This document shows, piece after piece, positions 58,601 to 64,000 of a stretch of DNA of 64,000 bases. The DNA is taken from positions 7,481,979 through 7,545,978 of the forward strand of contig OX463785.1 in assembly GCA_949825025.1 (NCBI GenBank). Reading direction: 5' to 3'. The stretch is from Siphlonurus alternatus. Lineage: Eukaryota; Arthropoda; Insecta; Ephemeroptera; Siphlonuridae. The notes under the pieces are model-generated. The model worked only from the letters and a program-made list of their open reading frames with translations, was not told where the DNA came from and made no database searches. Numbering within the stretch: position 1 is the first letter of the stretch; every line of letters begins with the position of its first letter. Both the position numbers and the translations under genes were made by a program.

Positions 58601-61600
58601 GTTAAAGTTTATATCTGGACCAAGGTTTCTTACATACAGCCATTGGATTCTGCAGCCTGCAAGTGGTTCCTTCAGTATCTGTGCAAACAATATAATCATC
58701 AATTATAGCATCATCATCAAAATTCAAAATATTTTTATTAATTCCATTTCTCCTACAATCATAATATCAATACATGATATATGTTTAGGTTTTTAGGACA
58801 AGTCAATAGTAACTAGCTAAGCTGTAAAAAGACAATTACACTATTATATAACATTAAAAACAAAAAATCAATTAACAATGATATCATTAAAGTCATAGTC
58901 CAAGTATTTCTGCACACTATAAAAGCACTTGTCAATTAACATTTTTTTCACAGCTGTTTGAAATAATTTCACATTTCCAATACATTTAATCTTACTTGGT
59001 AACTTATTATATAATCGGAGGCAGCTAAGAAACGGACCGTTCTTGTACATATTAAGTCTGCACCATTTGGGTGCTATCACATGTTTTAAGTTTCTTGTAT
59101 TATGACCATGATTTACTTCATGCTGTTTAAAAACATCCATATTCTTTTTAACATAGCTTACACTTTCAAAGATAAGAATACTTGGCAGTGTCAAAATTTC
59201 ATTATTTTTAAATAGATTTATACAAGAATACCTCCTCTTTACAAAATACATGAGACGTATTACTTTTTTCTGTAGTTTAAACAGTCTATTAAAATCAGGA
59301 GAATATCCCCAACAAATGATGCCATATTTCAAAAGTGAATAAAAATCATCATGCAGAGAGAATTATTAACGCCTTCAAATGTCTTATATATGGCCATAAA
59401 TTTATCAAAAATGTTCTGAGAGCTTCAATACATTTATATATATAGTGCTAGCTACACTGTCACCCATATATATGTTTGCTTTTAAGAGACAATGGTGCCA
59501 TATACCGTATTCAGACCTCATGAAGCTCAACTCTGGCCATAAGTACACATACATTATCATCTCTCGTCAGCAAAAATAAGCTATATATCTGCCCACTTTG
59601 ATCTCGTTGCAATAATGAGCTCTCTCTGCTATATCTGAGGTGAGCGAAAAGTTAGCTTTATTTTATACTGACTTACAGCTCATAATTGTGCTGACCTGAA
59701 ATAGCAGATGGCTCATTAATCTGGAAGAGGGACAATTTAATATACAGAGGTGTATAATATTCTTGTGAATTTTAGCATATATAACTGTATCCTTGTGTGG
59801 AATAAGGAGAGCCCTAAAGCTATCTCTCTCCCCCAAGATTGTGTGTAAAAATGGAGTATTAATTGACCTCAATTTTTTTTATTGTAGAAATGGATAGAGC
59901 ATGCAAAGTTATGCTACCCTGATTTATTTCTGATTTTTTAGAGCCCGGGAACTATTTTTAAAAAATTATTTAAAGTCCTTTTTGTGACGTCACGAGGTGG
60001 CAAGTCCTATCTTTTTCTTAAGGAGTGGCGTCTCATGACGTCACAAAAAGAACTTTCAATAATTTTTTAAAAATAGTTCCCGGGCTCTAAAAAATCCGAA
60101 AAAAATCAGGGCAGCATAACTTTGCACGCTCTATCCATTTCTGTAATAAAAAAATTGAGGTCAATACTCCATTTTATAGGCGTCCTATTAGCAGAGAGCT
60201 CATTCTTGCATAATATGATTGTGTGAGCAGATAGTTCATTATTTCAGATAGAGTGATGATAGCTACGTATGTATTATAGAGGTGTGACTTTTAGCATAGT
60301 AGAATTGAATAATTTATATGCATTTTAATAAACCCAGAGGTATGGTATTTGCAAAGATATTAGTAAAAAAATAAAATATAAAAATAGGTACTTTTTACTT
60401 TTCAGAGCAAAAAAACCTGAAAAAAGGATTGGGAAACCTTATTTTTTTACATGTTTCATTGATTGTTGTGCAAAAATAAAGTTACATTTTTATATCACTT
60501 TTTAACAGCCTTAAGTTTTTAAAAGTTATATGTGTACTATTGCTATGGAGGCATATATGTAATTATGATAAACACTCTGTCTTTACATGCATGGACTGGG
60601 ATAAAATTCTATTAATACATATTCTTGCTTTTTACAGCTACTGACTGAGGTACGTAACAACATTTCAATTGACTTAATAAGAGATGTACATGTACACAAT
60701 ATCATAATGGTATATTCCTACCGGGACTGCTCTCATGGTGCGAATCATTTTTCCGTCTAGTCCATGTGGTCTGGCAGCTTGTACGGCATCAACCTCTGAA
60801 GTGCTTGAGAAGTGAACGAAACCAAAACTATTTCTCTCTCTGTAAAAAAAAAAAAAAAAAAAAAAAATCAATTAATAAAATAATTAAAAATAAAAAATAT
60901 ATAGTATTATATATTATATATATATAGTATCTAGCTGGGACTTTTAGTAATTAATGAAACTAAATTAGCAATTATAACGTCACAAACGCAAAAGAGAATT
61001 GGAATCCAAAAATTATACTTGTATATCAAAGTGTATTAGGGTATAGTGCCAAAAAGAAAAAATAATAATCAGACTCCTATATAACAGAAATGATCAGATA
61101 TCAGATTTCTCAAAACGGAACAACTCAAAATTACACAAGGTTTCTCAGAACGGACTAATTTGAAAAATTATTTTGTTGGTTGGTTGGTTGGCATTTTGGG
61201 GCAATTGACACACTTTGGTCATGTACGTATGTCCCCATAATTATGTTGTGTATGCATGATTATTTAATATAATGTAATCCATTTTGAGAAATGTGATAAT
61301 TTCTGTTAGTCTGTTTTGATGCACTTTATACTGCATTAACATTGTTTTTTATATAGTTTTTATGCAGTAGAGCAAACAAAAATAGTGAAGTGCTTATATT
61401 TTTTACAGCATATATATACAGTACATATTTACAGAAATGATACTGCGTAAAACTTAGACAACAGCAGCGTTTTATAATAATTAATGAATTACCTGCCATC
61501 ATTATTATCATACTGATAAAAATGAATATGTCTGATATTTCCCCAACGTTGGAAATAATTCTTCAAATTGCCCTCTGTCGTAACGGGAGACACATCTCCA

Positions 61601-62232
61601 ACAAAAAGTATAAATTTTGGATCATCTACAGTTTCAGGAATTGCTGTGGAATTTTGAGGCTCCGTTTGAGTATTTCGTTTAAAGTTTTCTGTTTCTTTCT
61701 TTTGATTGTCGTCATTGACTTTTTCCTGTTTGACTCCAGTGACTTTTTCTTGATTGTCGCCTCTAGTGACTTTCTCATTATTGTCGTCATTGACTTTTTC
61801 CTGTTTGACTCCAGTGACTTTTTCTTGATTGCCGCCAGAGAATTTTTCTTGATTTGGGTCAGCATTTTTCTCTTGATTGTCATTAGTGACTTTTTCTTGT
61901 TTGTCACCTGCAGTGATTTTTTTTTGGCTGTCATAAGTGACTTTTTCTTGTTTGTCGCCAGAGACTTTTTCTTGATTTGGGTCATTATTTTTCTCTTGAT
62001 TGTAGTCATTGACTTTTTCTTGACAGTCATAAGGGACTTTTTCTTGATTGTCGTTAGTGAATTTTTCTTGACAGTCATAAGGGACTTTTTCTTGATTGTC
62101 GTCAACATCTTTCTTTTGACTATGGTCAATGTCTTTCTCTTGATTGTTGTTGTCAGGGTCTTTCTCTTGATTGTCAGGGTGATCTCTTTCATATGGACTA
62201 CCATCATACACGGGTTGGTCTTCTACTGAAGG
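52486..62232 (-). CDS. Divergent hnRNP A/B-type tandem-RRM protein with QEK and SDR repeats and a Cys knuckle
   Basis: Exons 61493-62232, 60722-60839, 58471-58678, 56863-57542, 55901-56113, 53889-55191 and 52486-52574 join in frame to 3,351 nt (1,116 residues plus stop). The initiator is in an upstream exon. Order: residues about 21-184, QEK repeats; about 205-286, RRM1 (RNP2 ILFVGDV, RNP1 FGFVHF, then EVDAVQAARPHGLDGK); about 297-375, RRM2 (RNP2 LYVRNL, RNP1 DYFFIKF, then FDDYDSVDKVLVKGMKHTIG); about 431-531, SDR repeats; 593-609, CGRC.GSG...CPCC; then a long Ser/Pro/Asn-rich tail. ARPH.(V/L)DG and FDD.DSVDK are hallmarks of hnRNP A1/A2 RRM1 and RRM2, so nuclear RNA binding is likely. The flanking domains are not those of hnRNP A (no Gly-rich RGG tail). 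I do not recognise an orthologue. Confidence 0.88.
52619..52781. mobile_element. hAT-type MITE in the last intron of the RRM gene
   Basis: CAGGTGCAGATCCAGG to TGGATCCGGGCCTG, 163 bp, flanked by identical GATAATAA (52611-52618 and 52782-52789). It is a relative of the 48.7-kb element and lies 37 nt upstream of the acceptor of the last exon. Confidence 0.9.
52801..53162. mobile_element. TTAA-MITE family E, decayed copy
   Basis: Shares AAAATGTTCTCCTCTACAT, CCATCAGTAGT, GTTATGAATTTTTAAAGTCGAC, a central pair of TCCATGTTAAAT-type words and ATTTTTATGCATGGGAAAT with the 49.7-kb element, but has lost its ends. It lies in the last intron of the RRM gene. Confidence 0.72.
53889..55191 (-). CDS. RRM gene exon F: long disordered acidic and Ser/Pro-rich region
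   Basis: The acceptor is CTTCGCAG at 55192, phase 0, starting ARREIPQRHDPLPMMTSEED. It has 434 codons. A possible helix (ALKRYEALRLTVSSLRMASH) is followed by acidic Asn/Ser-rich sequence, a second Cys cluster (CEFGCESPSSCHC), a basic TPKKQRTLRTVK patch, repeated Pro-Pro-Leu motifs (PPPLMNALLP, PPPLMS, LLPPMCP, LLPPPES) and a KRKRSD motif like a nuclear signal. The donor is TTG G|GTACGT at 53887-53888. Without splicing, the frame would end about 17 codons later. Confidence 0.85.
55590..55666. repeat. TA microsatellite in RRM gene intron E-F
   Basis: About 77 bp of uninterrupted TA dinucleotides, roughly midway between exons E and F. Confidence 0.95.
55901..56113 (-). CDS. RRM gene exon E: small Cys-rich knuckle
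   Basis: The acceptor is TTGACAG at 56114 and the donor is AAG|GTAAAG; phase 0 at both ends, 71 codons. It reads SSHGVNREAKCGRCDGSG, then VVMVPCPCCQRPLDPG, and ends CRQLLNRKK. CxxCxGxG followed by PCPCC resembles a single repeat of the DnaJ-type zinc-binding fold (CxxCxGxG), or a rubredoxin-like knuckle with four or five cysteines. Zinc binding is inferred, not shown. The exon is GC-richer than its surroundings. Confidence 0.85.
56248..56764. mobile_element. MITE family C, interrupted by a family B element
   Basis: The left half (GGAATAATGAGCTATCTGCT... AATAAAGCTCATAT) and right half (TTACCTGAAATAGCAGACAG... AGCTCATTATTATGGACAGG) rebuild the family C plan once the 320-bp family B insert is set aside. 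Confidence 0.8.
56365..56684. mobile_element. MITE family B, inserted within a family C element
   Basis: AATGGAGTATCAACCTC to GTCGATACTCCATT, with a near-symmetrical interior. It splits a family C element whose halves lie at 56248-56364 and 56685-56764. It lies in the intron between exons D and E of the RRM gene. Confidence 0.85.
56863..57542 (-). CDS. RRM gene exon D: end of RRM2, basic segment and SDR repeats
   Basis: The acceptor is GTTACAG at 57543 and the donor is AAT|GTAAGT. Its start VKGMKHTIGNSVVLVKKS supplies the last helix and strand of RRM2 and is what fixes the upstream donor. A basic patch (TRRKDSRRRKKYY) that could be a nuclear localisation signal follows. Then comes a Ser/Asp/Glu/Arg tract with a 13-residue unit, and an Arg-rich RPSTSRRDRSHSS segment resembling an RS domain. 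It ends in phase 0 after HYSQSN. Confidence 0.88.
57019..57312 (-). repeat. Coding minisatellite: 13-residue Ser-Asp/Glu-Arg units
   Basis: A 39-nt unit encoding SS(D/E)RYFSSS(D/E)R(Q/K)(P/L) is repeated about six times with few changes, followed by shorter pieces (SSDRKP, SSERYSSSSDRP). Alternating Ser with Asp-Arg or Glu-Arg resembles a permanently charged version of an RS domain. Confidence 0.88.
57659..57978. mobile_element. MITE family B copy in RRM gene intron C-D
   Basis: A 320-bp foldback from AATGGAGTATTGTCCTCAA to TTTGAGGACAATACTCTATT, with arms complementary over most of their length. Two TGACGTCA sites flank the centre (57789 and 57840). Confidence 0.88.
58471..58678 (-). CDS. 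RRM gene exon C: most of RRM2
   Basis: The acceptor is TTTGCACAG at 58679, phase 0, continuing RAVP|ILKEPLAGCRIQ. It encodes RNP2 WLYVRNLG, the segment YSRYFSRFGTIIDSLVI and RNP1 KDYFFIKFDDYDSVDKVL. The donor chosen is CTTG|GTGAGT at 58465-58470, a consensus site. A donor 28 nt further on (AG|GTCTGC) would break the frame of exon D. In RNP1 the usual Gly and Gly/Ala positions are Asp and Phe, so RNA contacts may differ from classical hnRNP A RRM2. Confidence 0.88.
58868..59332 (-). mobile_element. LINE reverse transcriptase C-terminal fragment inside the RRM gene
   Basis: A 154-residue open frame begins KYGIICWGYSPDFNRLFKLQ and contains KKVIRLMYF, ILTLPSILIFESVSYVKKN, HNTRNLKHVIAP and YNKLPSKIK, ending LIDKCFYSVQKYLDYDFND. 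This order is characteristic of the C-terminal domain of jockey/RTE-type non-LTR elements. The catalytic reverse-transcriptase core is absent, so it is 5'-truncated. It lies in the intron between exons B and C, in the gene's own orientation. Clade not assigned. Confidence 0.82.
59557..59733. mobile_element. MITE family C copy
   Basis: Contains ATCTCGTTGCAATAATGAGCT, GAGGTGAGCG, TTACAGCTCATAATTGTGCT and GACCTGAAATAGCAGATGGC in the family C order. A further right-arm piece lies at about 60178-60245, across the neighbouring family B element. Confidence 0.7.
59850..60173. mobile_element. MITE family B copy in RRM gene intron B-C
   Basis: A 324-bp foldback from AATGGAGTATTAATTGACCTC to GAGGTCAATACTCCATT. 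TGACGTCA occurs at 59985 and 60036. It lies beside family C sequence on both sides. Confidence 0.88.
60722..60839 (-). CDS. RRM gene exon B: second half of RRM1
   Basis: The acceptor is TTTTTTACAG, preceded by a 24-T tract. The first base completes Arg. It reads ERNSFGFVHFSSTSEVD, then AVQAARPHGLDGKMIRTM and RAVP, before a CCG|GTAGGA donor in phase 0. RNP1 is NSFGFVHF. The two aromatic stacking residues are kept, while the usual first two positions (K/R-G) are N-S. The segment EVDAVQAARPHGLDGK aligns closely with EVDAAMNARPHKVDGR of hnRNP A1. Confidence 0.9.
61170..61245 (+). repeat. Repeat family S, copy 3 (RRM gene intron A-B)
   Basis: A (TTGG)n run, then CATTTTGGGGCAATTGACACACTTTGGTCATGTACGTATGTCCCC. 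Confidence 0.6.
61493..62232 (-). CDS. RRM gene exon A: QEK repeat array and first half of RRM1
   Basis: The acceptor is TTTTACAG at 62233. Translation begins PSVEDQPVYDGSPYERDHPD, runs through about 20 repeats, then TQTEPQNSTAIPETVDD and RRM1 strands ILFVGDVSPVTTEGNL and HIHFYQYDNNDG. It ends GGC AG|GTAATT with two bases of Arg. There is no ATG anywhere in this frame of the exon, so the start codon is in an upstream exon. A second possible acceptor (CCTTCAG, exon start 62225) would change the incoming phase to 1. The repeat DNA also leaves other frames open on both strands; these are shadows. Confidence 0.88.
61680..62172 (-). repeat. Coding minisatellite: about 20 QEK octapeptide/nonapeptide units
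   Basis: Units of 8-9 codons follow the pattern (N/K/C/S)Q(E/K)K-x-x-x-D, for example NQEKVPYD, KQEKVTGV, CQEKVNDY and NQEKNADP. Two larger blocks, NQEKVTGVKQEKVNDD-like, occur twice, which points to recent duplication. The plus strand shows a matching 24-27 nt period of Thr/Ser-coding tttttcttgattgtc-like words. Confidence 0.9.
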
Positions 62233-64000
62233 CTGTAAAATAAGGAAATATACTAATTAGTAACGTTAGACTCAATTAAAAGAGCATAACGGCTTCAACT
62301 TTTATATAATATCGCTGTGATTTTATATACAGTATATAATAATGTAAAAAAATATCACCACCGGCCACCTGTCTTCTACAGCTAGTTCCAGCACTTCCAG
62401 TAGTTTTATAATTTAAATATTTAAAAAGCTCGCTGAGTAAAATTGCATCAATAATGTTCAATTAAGCCACCGCCTACTATCTCCACCAAGGCCTGCATGC
62501 TTACTGTTGTTTTTTGAAACAGCTAGTACTAAGTACTATATACAGTATATACATAATATAAAGTTTCCATATTTTCAATGTTTCATATTGTGTAAAAACG
62601 CAATTTTGACCCCAAAGTTTTTATAGAAGGAGAGTAATCAATAATTTAAATAATTTGAAACTATACAAATGGCAAAAGATGAGTGTTAAAAATTATGCCT
62701 CTGTGGGCGGAGTGTAAAAATATCAAGAAAAATCTAGTTCAGTACTCCTATTTAGGGGTAGATTTTACAATGATCAATGGAATTTTGAACCATGCATGTA
62801 TTATTTCTTTGCACACTTATTAAAGCAGTATAATATATGCAGACCTTGCAATGGTAATGGGAAGCTTTGACCTGCCGATTTGGTCGCCATATTTTAACTG
62901 CATAGTCATTCTAGAAGGTTCAGCAGCATGTTCATTAATAAGCTCCTGAAATTAAGCTGGTAACATTTAACTGGTTACTAATTCTTTTATGACAATACAT
63001 GTTAATTCTTTCTATGGAATATACCTAAGAGTCATTGTAAAAGGCTCAGTCAGTTCAAAAGACTCCTGACAACAAGCTGGTTTCATTTAACTGGTTACTA
63101 ATTCTTTTATGACAATATGACAATTCTTTCTATGGACACCTAAGGGTCACTGTAGGAGACTCAGCAGCCAGTTTAATAGACTCCTGACGTCACGTCACTT
63201 TGGTTCCATTCAACTACCTTATATTAAACTTTTCTATTTGTAAATAAAAATCTCCTGAATATTAAAAATAGGAGCATTTTGATGACATTTTATTATAAAA
63301 AAATGATGGTCATTATTTTGTGAAATGCCTTCAAACAAACATATGAGCTAGGCACCCAATGGATTTAATGTTGGCGTTTTTCTTGGCTCTTCTCCTCAGC
63401 CACACATGAAATGTTCCTATGTTTTTTGTATAATTGGTAGGTGATAGTATATCAAACTATATGGCAATATTGACTTTCCATATCTCTTAAAAAATGTCTG
63501 CACAGGCCGGATTTTTAAGGCCCAGCACTGCCAGGCCTGATCACGTGGCTACTGCGCCCAGCCCAGGCCTGTGAAACCTTTTTTACAGCACAGCCCGTGG
63601 TTCCTTTAGTGGCTTGCTTAATGCTTATAGCCTGCCTGCCGTACCGTCTAGCGTTTATTGTAACGTAATGCACAAAGCTCAAACCTGGGGGGAGGGAGGG
63701 CAGGTATATTCCCTTGCTGGCAGTTAACAGGTACATTTAGTTCACAATTACCGTGAGTTGGGCAGGCCGAGACCATTTGGGCCGCAGATTTCTAATCTCT
63801 TATCCTTCCCATCAATATCCCATCATGGCAGGTAGACAAAAACACAGTCTAAGCAAAGAATCAAAATCTCATTGGGTGCTTTGCCTAGTATGTTTTTTTT
63901 TTGTGCCTCATGATCTCAAATATAGCATTTTAATAAATACCAACTACAAGGTATTTTTAATACAGTAAAATTGTCACATTACATATTATTTGCCAACTTG
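62233..64000. other. Upstream region of the RRM gene
   Basis: It must contain an intron and possibly the first exon (candidate at 62845-62890). A direct repeat (ATTAAGCTGG / ACAAGCTGG...TTTAACTGGTTACTAATTCTTT) occurs twice at about 62945-63015 and 63065-63135. 63500-63760 is GC-richer and could be promoter-proximal. Confidence 0.45.
62845..62890 (-). CDS. Candidate first coding exon of the RRM gene
   Basis: ATGGCGACCAAATCGGCAGG on the minus strand starts a short GC-richer segment reading MATKSAGQSFPLPLQ. Two possible donors, G|GTCAAA (end 62872) and G|GTCTGC (end 62845), both leave phase 1. That would fit only the alternative acceptor at 62225 of exon A, giving a Val-Glu-Asp-Gln junction. 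The ATGG context is good but both donors are weak. The true first exon may instead lie beyond the window. Confidence 0.25.

Noticed and set aside
61522..62229. A 235-residue plus-strand frame and a second minus-strand frame (Lys/Thr-rich) over the QEK repeats
   Set aside because: The 24-27-nt repeat keeps several frames open. Only the frame joined to RRM1 with correct splice phases is supported.
62276..62461. Minus-strand frame NIIDAILLSELFKYLNYK with a CAG|GTGGCC donor that would fit exon A in phase 0
   Set aside because: An in-frame stop lies just upstream, with no ATG and no acceptor, so it cannot be a first or internal exon as it stands.

Overview
The window is a piece of an AT-rich invertebrate animal genome. 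Both recognisable genes have metazoan-type GT/AG introns. Coding exons, especially in the first gene, are GC-richer than their introns, and the DNA between exons is packed with short inverted-repeat transposons (MITEs), LINE remnants, tRNA-derived sequences and AT microsatellites. I cannot assign a phylum. There are no bacterial genes, rRNA genes or CRISPR arrays.

Both genes are on the minus strand, head to tail. (1) An amphiphysin/BIN1-type N-BAR gene starts at about 48.44 kb and runs left off the window. Its first coding exon (48373-48441) is separated from the second (3452-3587) by a single intron of about 44.8 kb. Exons 2-6 are then compact (461-3587). They encode the amphipathic H0 helix, the complete BAR domain and the start of the linker. 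The C-terminal part of the protein, where an SH3 domain would be expected, lies outside the window. (2) About 3.7 kb upstream, a gene of at least seven coding exons (52486-62232) encodes a protein of about 1,116 residues plus an uncertain N-terminus. It has an N-terminal array of about 20 Gln-Glu-Lys octapeptide repeats, two RRMs of hnRNP A/B type, a Ser-Asp/Glu-Arg 13-residue repeat tract, a small CxxCxGxG...CPCC putative zinc knuckle, and a long low-complexity tail ending in a Tyr-rich peptide. All reading phases across its six internal introns agree.

The 45-kb intron and the other introns hold a rich MITE collection. There are four families bounded by TTAA at both ends (at 26.4/36.5/37.7 kb with a worn copy at 13.2 kb; 43.7 kb; 49.7 kb; 31.1 kb). 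Two further families share the terminal motif ATGGRGTAYTGACC. Two hAT-type elements have perfect 8-bp target duplications. One foldback unit has become an eight-copy tandem array (17.2-18.4 kb). Several unrelated families carry the cAMP-response-element palindrome TGACGTCA, which I count 23 times in the window. LINE remnants lie at 4.0-4.8 kb, 11.65 kb and 58.9-59.3 kb. tRNA-like heads lie at 11.8 kb (Asn-like) and 39.0 kb (Met-like).

The genes do not form a functional pathway. One product bends endocytic or T-tubule-type membranes, and the other is a nuclear-type RNA-binding protein. What stands out is the unusual architecture of the RRM gene and the unusually orderly set of hairpin transposons around and inside both genes.
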